A DNA stretch of 9,681 nt from an uncultured Veillonella sp. (GCA_900766125.1 CAAFUD010000117.1:1-9681); one strand, 5' to 3'; shown: positions 1-8,134, counted from the first letter of the stretch. Notes: generated from the letters alone by a model not told the origin. Translations and numbers: made by a program.

Positions 1-3000
1 AAAGAAATAACGCCAAAACTCAATCCATTATAAGATGAATTATTAAAACAAGCCTCTATAGCGGATACAATATACTCGGCTTCATGTTTATTAATTTTAC
101 TATTACCATCTCTAAAACCATCTACGTATATAGGAACTATAGGTGTTTTTAGTGGCGAAATACTATCATCACGCAATGGAATAATATTATTATCATAATA
201 ATATTTATTGGAATAGTTAATAATAGCTGAAACACATCTGAAATGCTCTTTTAATAGCACTTGACGTGATAATGGTCTAACAAATTCATATAAAGATGTT
301 TTGAAATCAAATAGTACTCTATTTGGAAAAGAACTTAAATAGTTATTTTGTAACGAGTGTATTTCTTCATCTTTAATTTTCACAATACCGGAAGGACTAA
401 CTTGTTTATCATCGCCAACAACAATTACTTTATCGCCCAACGCTAAAATCGGTAACGCATTTATATCAGCTTGGCTAGCTTCATCTACAATAATTAAATC
501 AAACTTCATACTTGAAGGATTAATGGTATTGTAAATTTTATTAATAGGCATTATCCAACAAGGAATCGCATCTTTTGCTATAGATAATTGTTCCATAGCT
601 TGCTTCCTGTACATTGGTGCACTTTTACCTGTACCCTTGCCAATCTTTCTAATTAGCGTTACCCAAGATGCCAACGCAGTATGTACATCTTTATTATCAG
701 CAGTCGTACATGCACGTTCATACCAGGATTTTTTCACTACAATTTGTTTCGCTAAATTAAGTAACAATTCTGAAAGCTTTTTAATTCGCTTTAACAAAGA
801 TTCATAGTCATCACTAAAGTTTTCCTGATATGAAATTTCACATTGTTTTGCAAACCAAATACTTTGCATCTCTTCATATGACTTAAAGTTTAAAGCGGTA
901 TTATCCCTAATGAAGTTAGACCATTCAGGTACAATTCTATCTAAATCATCGAGTATACGATCATATTTCTCACGCTTATCAGTATTTTCTATTGCATAAA
1001 CGAGTGTATTATACCAAGTTCTATATTTATTAAAATCATTTTTCTCATACGATGAGAAAATAGATTTAGTTATTTGATTATCAGCTTTTCTAACGAGATC
1101 AGATAATTGTTTCTCAAATTTAATATTATTAGTTTTCCAAGTTACAAAGTCTTTATTACATAAGTCATCAAAACAAAAAATTGCTTCCTCTAGTTTCTCT
1201 AAATTATTAATTAAATTTTTAACCCTTTTAGCTGGTGTCGTTAAAATATTATCCTTTATCGAAAGTCTAATTCCATAGCTGTTGAATAATTCAACGACAG
1301 GGATAATCGAAAGCTGATACCACGATTTAGCCGCTTCTATCTCACTTAGAACATGCTCCTTACACCACAATGCAATATTTCTACCTTTAGTATAAGAAAG
1401 AATTGATATAAATGAGTACTTTTCAATATACGTCCCTACCATATCATCCCATAACGATGCAAATGATTCTTCCCAGGACATATAGTCTATTAAACAGTAG
1501 AGCTGCTTACACTCATCAATCGAAGAAATCGATTGTTCTTTTATTCTAATACGAGCACACTCTGTTTCGACGTTAATTGATTTTAAAAGTCGGGAAATAA
1601 AACTAGGCGGATTAGTAATTAAATTTTCAACATGCGAAACAATGTTTTTAGACTCTATTGATATAGGTTCATTATCAACAGAAATATCTTCTAAGCTAAG
1701 TCCTGTTTCATAATATGCATTATAAAGAACGATTCCTTTTTCAATGCTAGCGTATAATTTATGCCATTGATTAGTATCCTCAGTACTAGATAATGCATCG
1801 CCTGCCAATTCTATCCAATACGGCTCAGTCAACACAGCTCTATTCTGTATAATATTCTTTAATTCAGATATTAAATCAGATGTCACTAATTTACTATCAA
1901 ACTTGAGTTCCAAAGATTGCTCATTGAAATTACTAGATACTGCATTTTCTAATATATCATTTAATACATTACATATGGATTCTAATTCATTATCAATAGA
2001 TTTCTTTAATTTGTAATTACTTTCTAAAGACTCTACAACAGGAATATCTTCAACTTTGATATCTGACTTTTGTAATAATAAATGGGATTCTTCTAACGTT
2101 AGACGTATTTTACTAATATATTCAACTAAAAATTTATAATCTATATCACTTAACGGGAATGCCAACTGTGGATTGATATGATTCCAAAATGAATAGTCAC
2201 TTGTTGATATATTAAGTATATTCTCCACAATATTTTTAATAGGAACTGGTTGATTTTGAATGCTTAAATGTCTATTTTCTTTACACTTTATGGAGAATAA
2301 CTTCTTTCGATAGCTTTCTAGCTCAGCATAAGTATGCTCATATTCATTGACCAATTTTTTTATTTCTACATGATAATGTTCAGAGTTGTACTGCTGTAAC
2401 TGTTCTGATATAACCTCTATCGCTTTAGAGATTTCTGTTTCACTTTGATCTAATAATGGCACACATAATGGTCTAATTTCTTTAGGTAACTTATCCCTTA
2501 AAACACCTAACGCCTTACTAGTAGAGCTAGTAACTAAAATAGTTTTACCTTGCGACAAATAATGACCTATCAAGTTAGCAATTGTATGTGTTTTACCAGT
2601 CCCAGGAGGACCTTGAACAACTACGGATTTATTATGATCAATATAATCAACAATTTCTAATTGAGCTCGATTGGCAGGTTTAGTAAAAAATACATTGGAA
2701 GACTGCCCATTTATTGCCCCCCAGTCAGAGCGTATTTCAATATCTTGAGAGTTAGCAGATTGATTTTCCCCTACTACGATATCTATTAAATTACCTGATA
2801 ATATGTTTTGATCTAAACTCTCCACTACTTTATTGAGGAATCCTAGATTACTTGTATTCACATTTCTGAGTACTAATATCGGTTCTAATACGATATACAT
2901 CTCCATATTAGTATATTCAACTACATCACTCCATGTAGAAAAAACTTTAATATTAGGATTTAATAATCGACAATTATTGGTAATAATAGACTCTAAACTA

Positions 3001-3782
3001 CTATCACCCACTACAAAATCCATCAATTCAGCGTCTTGCTTAAAGGATACAAGATTACTCCAGTCCAGAGATAACAAATCATCATGTTTACTGTAGGATA
3101 GTTCTTCAGAAAATTTAACACTATTACTAGGACAATATAATTGAATCGAGTTTTTTTCTGGAATGTAACGTATGCGAGCCTTTGTATAAATTAGAGGATA
3201 ATTAATAGATTTATTTAAATTATTTATTACTGCATTTCCAAGAATAAACTCAATCTTATCAGGATCACTTTGTATTGCATTATTAATTTGTTGTAGTTTT
3301 GAAAAAAGTAGGTCAATCTTACTTAAATAAGAATCTTCTTCTACCCAACGATTCCTTAACTCAATCCATTTATCAACTTGATTAACATCAACTTCATTAC
3401 CAGCTTCAACTATTAATGATACCAATTTATTTGCTTTTATCTCTGTACGACTAGAATTCCAGTTCTCTACGAGGTAAGGCAGCAACTCAGAAGGAGGTTC
3501 TGGGCAGGGTATTCTATGAACCTTGAACACCTCAAGTATAATCTTACATTCTTCATCATCAATGACCTCAGTTTCTAATTCATCTAAATTAGAAACATTT
3601 AATTTGTTATGTATATATTTCCCGGCTTCTGGAACATCATTGACTGATATAGACTTTAAACAATCATTAATAGATAGTTTTAAATCTTTACTTTTAGTTG
3701 CTTCTAAAGCTTTAATGAATTCAATTAATTGTATAGCTTTTCTACTAACTTCATGATTATTTGTATCAAAAGTAACATTCAT
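1..3782 (-). CDS. Large SF1 (UPF1/DNA2-like) helicase, C-terminus off the left edge
   Basis: The reverse strand is open from an ATG at 3782 to the window edge: 1260 codons with no stop found on hand translation. GGGGAGAGG lies 7-8 bases before the ATG. Helicase motifs share this one frame: Walker A GPPGTGKT at residues 391-398; motif Ia-like VTSSTSKAL at 417-425, followed by LRDKLP and LCVPLL; Walker B DEASQAD at 1100-1106; motif III GDDKQVSPSG at 1123-1132; and EHFRC at 1179-1183, the start of the second RecA domain. The first 390 residues include a CPEPPSEL segment typical of these big single-gene helicases. About 675 mostly helical residues, with a likely coiled coil near 430-480, separate motif Ia from Walker B. 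The distal motifs and any C-terminal nuclease are outside the window. The family unwinds DNA or RNA using ATP, and many large members are defence proteins; that role is inferred here. Composition is very AT-rich compared with its neighbours, which suggests transfer. Family call firm, biological role uncertain. Confidence 0.88.
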   Translation of the reverse strand, partial: MNVTFDTNNHEVSRKAIQLIEFIKALEATKSKDLKLSINDCLKSISVNDVPEAGKYIHNKLNVSNLDELETEVIDDEECKIILEVFKVHRIPCPEPPSELLPYLVENWNSSRTEIKANKLVSLIVEAGNEVDVNQVDKWIELRNRWVEEDSYLSKIDLLFSKLQQINNAIQSDPDKIEFILGNAVINNLNKSINYPLIYTKARIRYIPEKNSIQLYCPSNSVKFSEELSYSKHDDLLSLDWSNLVSFKQDAELMDFVVGDSSLESIITNNCRLLNPNIKVFSTWSDVVEYTNMEMYIVLEPILVLRNVNTSNLGFLNKVVESLDQNILSGNLIDIVVGENQSANSQDIEIRSDWGAINGQSSNVFFTKPANRAQLEIVDYIDHNKSVVVQGPPGTGKTHTIANLIGHYLSQGKTILVTSSTSKALGVLRDKLPKEIRPLCVPLLDQSETEISKAIEVISEQLQQYNSEHYHVEIKKLVNEYEHTYAELESYRKKLFSIKCKENRHLSIQNQPVPIKNIVENILNISTSDYSFWNHINPQLAFPLSDIDYKFLVEYISKIRLTLEESHLLLQKSDIKVEDIPVVESLESNYKLKKSIDNELESICNVLNDILENAVSSNFNEQSLELKFDSKLVTSDLISELKNIIQNRAVLTEPYWIELAGDALSSTEDTNQWHKLYASIEKGIVLYNAYYETGLSLEDISVDNEPISIESKNIVSHVENLITNPPSFISRLLKSINVETECARIRIKEQSISSIDECKQLYCLIDYMSWEESFASLWDDMVGTYIEKYSFISILSYTKGRNIALWCKEHVLSEIEAAKSWYQLSIIPVVELFNSYGIRLSIKDNILTTPAKRVKNLINNLEKLEEAIFCFDDLCNKDFVTWKTNNIKFEKQLSDLVRKADNQITKSIFSSYEKNDFNKYRTWYNTLVYAIENTDKREKYDRILDDLDRIVPEWSNFIRDNTALNFKSYEEMQSIWFAKQCEISYQENFSDDYESLLKRIKKLSELLLNLAKQIVVKKSWYERACTTADNKDVHTALASWVTLIRKIGKGTGKSAPMYRKQAMEQLSIAKDAIPCWIMPINKIYNTINPSSMKFDLIIVDEASQADINALPILALGDKVIVVGDDKQVSPSGIVKIKDEEIHSLQNNYLSSFPNRVLFDFKTSLYEFVRPLSRQVLLKEHFRCVSAIINYSNKYYYDNNIIPLRDDSISPLKTPIVPIYVDGFRDGNSKINKHEAEYIVSAIEACFNNSSYNGLSFGVIS

Positions 3783-3827
3783 AGTTTGCCTCTCCCCAAT
3801 AAAGTTTAACTAAGAAATACTATCACC
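3783..3827 (-). promoter_or_regulatory. moaC-helicase spacer with helicase ribosome binding site
   Basis: This 45-bp spacer separates the moaC stop from the helicase ATG. On the minus strand it ends in GGGGAGAGG about 7 bases before the start, a strong Shine-Dalgarno site. I see no convincing -35/-10 pair and no terminator hairpin, so the helicase is probably read from the moaC transcript or from a promoter inside moaC. The spacer may also mark the edge of an acquired segment, because composition changes across it. Confidence 0.5.
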
Positions 3828-4331
3828 TTATACTCTTATAAAATGTCCACTTTTCCCGCCTTCTTTTTCTACGAGATATGTAGGGCCCATGATCATGCCT
3901 TTATCGATAGCCTTACACATATCGTATACAGTGAGTAACCCTACTTGAACTGCTGTAAGAGCTTCCATTTCAACGCCAGTTTTTCCCGTCGTTTTAACGG
4001 TGGCCCGTACCTTAACAGCCTTATTATGATTTTCATCGGTGCAAGCAGGACTTTCACCATCTACTAAGGTGCAATGTACCTCAACCTTTGTGAGTGCCAA
4101 TGGATGGCATAGAGGAATTAAATTACTCGTTTGCTTAGCCCCCATAATAGCAGCTAGTTGCGCAACACTAAGGACATCGCCCTTTTTTATAGTACCTGCA
4201 GCAATGCGCTCATAAATTGCATCATTGATTGCTATGAATCCTTCTGCGATAGCTGTGCGGGATGTGATATCCTTATCGGATACGTCCACCATCCAAGCAT
4301 TACCATCTTGATCAAAATGTGTTAAATCCAT
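3828..4331 (-). CDS. moaC: Cyclic pyranopterin monophosphate synthase MoaC
   Basis: MoaC converts the MoaA product (3',8-cyclo-7,8-dihydro-GTP) to cyclic pyranopterin monophosphate in molybdenum cofactor synthesis, in the cytoplasm. The protein has 167 residues, close to the usual ~160, and is intact. It opens with LTHFD and MVDVSDK. The signature LIPLCHPL is at residues 71-78, TGKTGVEMEALTA at 115-127 and DMCKAIDKGM at 137-146, with a GGKSGHF tail. Residues lining up with E. coli catalytic positions are K50 (KKGDV), H76, D137 and K140. The start is supported by AAGGA about six bases upstream. The gene diverges from the hydrolase gene at 4440. No other cofactor-synthesis gene is in the window; downstream is the unrelated helicase, which may have split an older arrangement. 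Confidence 0.96.
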   Translation of the reverse strand: MDLTHFDQDGNAWMVDVSDKDITSRTAIAEGFIAINDAIYERIAAGTIKKGDVLSVAQLAAIMGAKQTSNLIPLCHPLALTKVEVHCTLVDGESPACTDENHNKAVKVRATVKTTGKTGVEMEALTAVQVGLLTVYDMCKAIDKGMIMGPTYLVEKEGGKSGHFIRV

Positions 4332-4390
4332 ACTATATCCTTACTAATTATGCATAAATTATCATCAATAGTTTTATTTTCATTAGTTAT

Positions 4391-4396
4391 ATTATA
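4391..4396 (-). promoter_or_regulatory. Candidate moaC promoter -10 (TATAAT)
   Basis: The minus strand reads a perfect TATAAT, within ATTGTATAAT, about 60 bases before the moaC ATG. No good TTGACA-like -35 stands 16-18 bases upstream (the region reads roughly ACATAT), so the call rests on the -10 alone. It overlaps a plus-strand -10 candidate at 4395-4400. Confidence 0.4.
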
Positions 4397-4400
4397 CAAT
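4395..4400 (+). promoter_or_regulatory. Candidate hydrolase promoter -10 (TACAAT)
   Basis: TACAAT lies 40 bases before the hydrolase start codon at 4440, leaving room for a leader of about 33 bases that carries the ribosome binding site. The -35 region is only T-rich, so this is a weak call. It shares two bases with the opposing TATAAT assigned to moaC. Confidence 0.35.
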
Positions 4401-4421
4401 AGAATTAAGATTTATATGTAT

Positions 4422-4432
4422 AAGGAAGGAAG
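4422..4432 (+). promoter_or_regulatory. Ribosome binding site fixing the hydrolase start
   Basis: AAGGAAGGAAG ends about seven bases before the ATG at 4440. The same frame has an earlier ATG at 4350, but that one has no such site and lies within the divergent promoter region, so the later ATG is taken as the true start. Confidence 0.75.
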
Positions 4433-4439
4433 TGTTCCT

Positions 4440-5117
4440 ATGAAAACAAAACTAACTTATTTCGGTCATGCTTGCTTTATGCTAACACGCGGTGATGTGT
4501 CCATGATTTTCGACCCATTCTTGACAGGTAATACATGGGATACCGCAAAAAAAGAAGATATCAAATGCCAATATATCTTTGTCAGCCATGGTCACGATGA
4601 CCACTATGGCGATACAGATTTCATTGCTAAAGCAAATGATGCGCTCGTTATCTCTACTGCAGAGGTAGCAGGTAAAGCAGCAGCTGCTGGTTGTCGTACA
4701 CACGCTATGCATTTAGGCGGTAAATTTGACTTTGAATTCGGTTCTGTTCGCATAGTTCCAGCCTTCCACGGTGCTGGTATCCCTGGTGGTCATGCAGCAG
4801 GTTGTATCGTAGATTTCTATGGAGATATTGTATACTTCGCAGGTGATACAGCACTCTTTAGCGATATGAAATTGTTGAATCGCTTTGGCGATATTGACTA
4901 CGCTTTACTTCCTATCGGCGATAACTTCACGATGGGCGTTGAAGATGCGGCTCTTGCTGCTTCTTATGTAAAAGCGCGTATCTCCATTCCAATTCACTAC
5001 AAAACATGGCCTGTTATCGACCGTGAACCAGGTGTATTTACAAGCTTAGTTGAAGGCAAATACAATCAAACATCCCTCATTATCGATCCAGGTTCCTCGA
5101 TCGAGCTCAATAGCTAA
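4440..5117 (+). CDS. UPF0173-family metal-dependent hydrolase (metallo-beta-lactamase fold)
   Basis: Predicted soluble cytoplasmic hydrolase of the UPF0173 group (relatives include Bacillus YtkL). The metallo-beta-lactamase fold is clear; the substrate is unknown for the family. The chosen start gives 225 residues, the normal family length. It begins KLTYFGHACF and continues with FDPFLTGN at 25-31. The metal motif SHGHDDHYGD gives ligands H50, H52, D54 and H55. Further likely ligands are H110 (PAFHGAG), D136 (YFAGDTALF) and H186 (PIHYKTWP). All expected metal positions are present, so it should be active. The gene stands alone on the plus strand, diverging from moaC and ending at a strong terminator, so it is probably monocistronic. 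The upstream in-frame extension encodes a hydrophobic stretch that could be mistaken for a signal anchor. Confidence 0.93.
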   Translation: MKTKLTYFGHACFMLTRGDVSMIFDPFLTGNTWDTAKKEDIKCQYIFVSHGHDDHYGDTDFIAKANDALVISTAEVAGKAAAAGCRTHAMHLGGKFDFEFGSVRIVPAFHGAGIPGGHAAGCIVDFYGDIVYFAGDTALFSDMKLLNRFGDIDYALLPIGDNFTMGVEDAALAASYVKARISIPIHYKTWPVIDREPGVFTSLVEGKYNQTSLIIDPGSSIELNS

Positions 5118-5140
5118 AATAACAAATAACATCTACGTAG

Positions 5141-5174
5141 AAATGACGCAATTCTAAGGAATTGCGTCATTTTT
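5141..5174 (+). terminator. Rho-independent terminator after the hydrolase gene
   Basis: A 14-bp perfect stem (5141-5154 with 5159-5172; core arms TGACGCAATTC and GAATTGCGTCA) closes a TAAG loop and is followed by a T run at 5170-5174. It begins 24 bases after the hydrolase stop. On the other strand the hairpin is followed by only three T residues, so it would be a weaker stop for the VWA gene that converges from the right. It probably insulates both. Confidence 0.9.
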
Positions 5175-5241
5175 ATATGCTTTTATAAACGCTTCTCTAG
5201 GTTAAACCAAAATATATCTGTGCTCACCTTTATAAAGTAGC

Positions 5242-6885
5242 CTAAACCTCTTGGTTAGCCATAGAAAAGCCACTACGACTAGACATACGTACAAATTCAT
5301 CTATATCTTGTGTTTCATCTACACCCACATAACCTAGTTCACGAACCATGCCATAGGGATTATGAAGAGATAGTTGAGGATTTTCCCCTGTAAGAACCCA
5401 TAAAACCTTATACCCTTTCGGAGCCTCTCGTAATCGTTCCTCGCCTTTGCCATCCGTGAAGTAAACCAATAAATCCACACGGTTTTGATTGGCTAAAGAA
5501 AATACTGGTGAGAAAGCTGTTGCACCGCGCACATCAAGGCGAGGCTTTACATCTTTTACTGATTTCATCGTATAAGTACGGCGCACCTCATTATCACATT
5601 CTACAACGGTGATGCGATGGTTATAGGCATGTACAATTTGCAGTACTTGTTCTAAGGCGTTCGTAAACTCTACATCGGTAATACTACCACTCATATCGAG
5701 AGCAACCCATACATTAGCTTTATGTTGACGCAAAGTCCCAGACAACTCCAAGCGCTCAGGTTGACGACGATTGCGACGCATCGTCGTTTTTTTGTACCCA
5801 CTTGCTACCTTACCCATGAGCTTTTTAAGGTAGAAATACCAAGGAAGAGCACGACGTGTCTTTTGGAAGGTATCGATGAGACTCTTCACATACCCTTCCA
5901 TATCACCTTTTGAGGCTTCGTTGATATAGCGCTCCGTAATTTGGTCCATCGTATCTGTATCAATGGAATCAGATTCATCCCAAATATCATGGCTAGTTTG
6001 AGGGTCAAACTCCATAGCTACAGCCGTATCAGAATTATCTACGGGTACAAAGAGTTCAGGCTTTTCCTTCATCGCCTTATCGATGGCCTTGGCGTAATAC
6101 TCAATGGTACGGAATCGTTTGAGCATCAATCCAAAACGTTCATTAACATTGGCTACAGTAACCGCATCACGATCAACATGTTCTAAGTAGTCATTTACAA
6201 CCATATCCATCGCCATATGTACGGCCGTTTTATTAAAGCTTTGACTCAATGTTTTTACGCGCATCAAATGTGCAGAAATAATATGAAGAATTTCACGCTT
6301 AATGCCATCCTTCATAACATCTGGTGGCTGGCGTAGTAAGATAAAAGGATTTACATATAATACATAGCCACCTTGTTTTAAGTTAATACCGAAGGCACTG
6401 GTCATATCAAAACGAATACGATGAGCCATTTGTAAATAGAAATAACCAAAGAATTGGTCTTCTTCAAGGAGTAAGCTATTTACATCATGTAAAATATTCC
6501 ATAATCGTTGCTCAAAGGCAGGTGTCATAACGGCTTGTTGCATTATCGCAAAATCGGTGCCTTCAATTTGTATCTCATCTAAGGCGCGTCCTATGGTCCC
6601 TATATGACTGTCTGACATATTGTGATTCATCAAGTCCGCCGCTATGCGTTCTGGTTCCATGCTATGATGTTGTGCTTCATAACTATCTACATAGGCTTCG
6701 TAGGCAGCATAGATTTGCGTGTACAAGGCCTCTGCTTCACGATGAATACGTTCCCGTTTTGCATGCCAACGATCGAGAGCCTCGATGGCCTTCTCATCAT
6801 AGGAACCTGTTTTCTCCCACCCGTCTATATGAGTGAGTAAATCAGAGGCGTCGCGAATATCATCTTTATCTAAATTTCGTTGCAT
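5242..6885 (-). CDS. VWA-domain protein with DUF2201 metallopeptidase-like N-terminal half
   Basis: Predicted partner of the MoxR ATPase encoded just upstream; target unknown. Counting from the chosen ATG at 6885 there are 547 residues. The N-terminal half resembles the DUF2201/COG3864 'predicted metal-dependent peptidase' module: GGYVLYVNP at 172-180, then REILHIISAH at 197-206 and NKTAVHMAMDMVVND at 218-232. The expected HExxH reads RExxH, so zinc peptidase activity is doubtful. A charged linker (about 260-380) includes an acidic stretch near 298-313 and basic KKTTMRRNRR at 365-374. The C-terminal VWA domain keeps its metal (MIDAS) residues: D397, S399 and S401 in LDMSGSI, T456 in RGATAF, and D478 in YFTDG. 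There is no signal peptide or membrane segment, so it is cytoplasmic. An upstream in-frame ATG at 6912 lies before the ribosome binding site and is unlikely to be used. The VWA call is firm; function is inferred from context. Confidence 0.88.
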   Translation of the reverse strand: MQRNLDKDDIRDASDLLTHIDGWEKTGSYDEKAIEALDRWHAKRERIHREAEALYTQIYAAYEAYVDSYEAQHHSMEPERIAADLMNHNMSDSHIGTIGRALDEIQIEGTDFAIMQQAVMTPAFEQRLWNILHDVNSLLLEEDQFFGYFYLQMAHRIRFDMTSAFGINLKQGGYVLYVNPFILLRQPPDVMKDGIKREILHIISAHLMRVKTLSQSFNKTAVHMAMDMVVNDYLEHVDRDAVTVANVNERFGLMLKRFRTIEYYAKAIDKAMKEKPELFVPVDNSDTAVAMEFDPQTSHDIWDESDSIDTDTMDQITERYINEASKGDMEGYVKSLIDTFQKTRRALPWYFYLKKLMGKVASGYKKTTMRRNRRQPERLELSGTLRQHKANVWVALDMSGSITDVEFTNALEQVLQIVHAYNHRITVVECDNEVRRTYTMKSVKDVKPRLDVRGATAFSPVFSLANQNRVDLLVYFTDGKGEERLREAPKGYKVLWVLTGENPQLSLHNPYGMVRELGYVGVDETQDIDEFVRMSSRSGFSMANQEV

Positions 6886-6890
6886 CATTC

Positions 6891-6900
6891 CACCTCCTTT
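6891..6900 (-). promoter_or_regulatory. Near-perfect Shine-Dalgarno that sets the VWA gene start
   Basis: The minus strand reads AAAGGAGGTG followed by GA and then two adjacent ATG codons at 6888 and 6885. GGAGG is 4 bases from the first ATG and 7 from the second, so the second is preferred. An in-frame ATG at 6912 would place this site inside the coding region. Confidence 0.85.
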
Positions 6901-7020
6901 TTCGTTTAACATCAGATTTTATGTATATCATGTTTTATATATTGGTTATTGTATCCCCAATCATTCGCTAAATTTCTTTATCCATATAGACAGCTTCATT
7001 TAGTTAACTATGGAGCAGAA
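6901..7020 (-). other. AT-rich spacer between MoxR and VWA genes
   Basis: About 135 bp separate the MoxR stop from the VWA start, against 13 bp at the other junction of this gene set. On the minus strand it contains several -10-like strings (GATACAAT near 6950 and TGATATACA near 6925) but no matching -35. There is no clear hairpin and no small gene with a ribosome binding site. A second internal promoter is possible but not demonstrated. Confidence 0.35.
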
Positions 7021-8121
7021 CTATTTTTGTGCTTCAAAGAAGGTATCGATGAACAAGTCATCTTCAATTGCATAGGCGTATACCCGCTCATAAGAGTTTC
7101 GTAAATCTTTCATAACTGCTACACGTAGATCACCTGGATACAATGTAAGGAATTCAATGAAGTGATGAACTTCTTCAGCATTACTATTGCGATTTAAACG
7201 ATGCAACATATTTTTAGCCGCTACATATAGACGAGTTGGGCTTTCACCTTTAACCTGTTCAGCCATAGACATAATGGCTCCTGGCTTTTGAACTGCCGCC
7301 AATACATCATCAAAGGTAATAAGTGGTTCTTGGTCTGACTCGATAAAGTTTACAAACGCCTCAGCAATGAGTTTACCTACGTTACCGCGGATAACATTCA
7401 TAAATACATCGCGACTATAGGCTGAGCCTTCTTGATTTTTATAAATTGTATATAACCCAGATACGCGTTCAAAGGAACGTGGTGTAGCATCAATGTCATC
7501 TTCATGTCGTTGATTTAAATACTCTGGATAGGAAGAAATGAATTCTATAACTTTTTCCTCAATACCAGCACCTATCGCCCAATCAATCCATTGCATATAA
7601 TCAGCATTCATATAGAGCCATACAAAGCGGTTTTGTTGTGCCGGGTCCATGTCGATAGTTTGGTAGTCAAAAGAATCCTCAGGGTTCATAGCGGCGATGA
7701 TACGCACTTGATCACTTAAAGAGAAGCCATTGATTTCACGATTCAAGATAAGATTCATTAACTCCTGTTGTACTGCATGTTCAGCACGGTTAATTTCATC
7801 GATAAACAGTAATACTTGACGACCTTTATCCACAGCTTGAGCCACATGTTCCAACGTATGATGTACAGCATACACTGTAGTCTTTACAGAGTGTGTGTTA
7901 CCACGACCATCTGTATGTGTTACAGATTCTACAGTTGGTAAACCACCAATTTCACCTTCTTTTAAAAGATTTCCATCAATGGTTACCAATTCCCAATCAT
8001 GTACAGTAGCTACGCGTGCCGCAAGAGATGTTTTACCAATGCCCGTTTCACCAACGAGCAAAGGCACTTGATTAGCAGCAAGCACTAATTCTACACTTGC
8101 CATTGTATCTATAAAGTTCAT
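7021..8121 (-). CDS. MoxR-family AAA+ ATPase
   Basis: MoxR ATPases are ring-forming AAA+ proteins that usually act with a VWA-domain partner, remodelling or activating a protein complex or helping insert a metal cofactor. This one has 366 residues and is intact and cytoplasmic. Walker A GETGIGKT is at residues 24-31, Walker B LLFIDEINRA at 105-113 (D108, E109), sensor 1 AAMNP at 143-147 (N146), the arginine-finger region QQNRFVW at 162-168 (R165) and the sensor-2-like TPRSFERVS at 213-221 (R215). All ATPase residues are present. Start: GGAG five bases upstream of the ATG. The repeat-protein gene ends 13 bp before it, so the two are surely cotranscribed; the VWA gene follows after 135 bp. The client is unknown. 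A CoxD- or YehL-type label would be premature. Confidence 0.92.
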   Translation of the reverse strand: MNFIDTMASVELVLAANQVPLLVGETGIGKTSLAARVATVHDWELVTIDGNLLKEGEIGGLPTVESVTHTDGRGNTHSVKTTVYAVHHTLEHVAQAVDKGRQVLLFIDEINRAEHAVQQELMNLILNREINGFSLSDQVRIIAAMNPEDSFDYQTIDMDPAQQNRFVWLYMNADYMQWIDWAIGAGIEEKVIEFISSYPEYLNQRHEDDIDATPRSFERVSGLYTIYKNQEGSAYSRDVFMNVIRGNVGKLIAEAFVNFIESDQEPLITFDDVLAAVQKPGAIMSMAEQVKGESPTRLYVAAKNMLHRLNRNSNAEEVHHFIEFLTLYPGDLRVAVMKDLRNSYERVYAYAIEDDLFIDTFFEAQK

Positions 8122-8134
8122 TGTGTCTCCATTT

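Noticed and set aside
2833..3756. Plus-strand open frames of 77-87 codons opposite the helicase
   Set aside because: They are opposite-strand shadows of an intact, motif-bearing minus-strand gene, with low-complexity S/L/N-rich translations.
4350..4439. In-frame N-terminal extension of the hydrolase with a hydrophobic, signal-like stretch
   Set aside because: It covers the divergent promoter region, lacks a ribosome binding site, and the family starts at MKTKLTYFGHACF right after a strong AAGGAAGG site.
5228..5237. Palindrome CTTTATAAAG just after the VWA gene
   Set aside because: It is short and AT-rich, with no loop or T-tract, so it is not a credible terminator or site on its own.
5722..6840. 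Plus-strand open frames of 63-81 codons opposite the VWA gene
   Set aside because: They are antisense to conserved coding sequence and show no recognisable domain.
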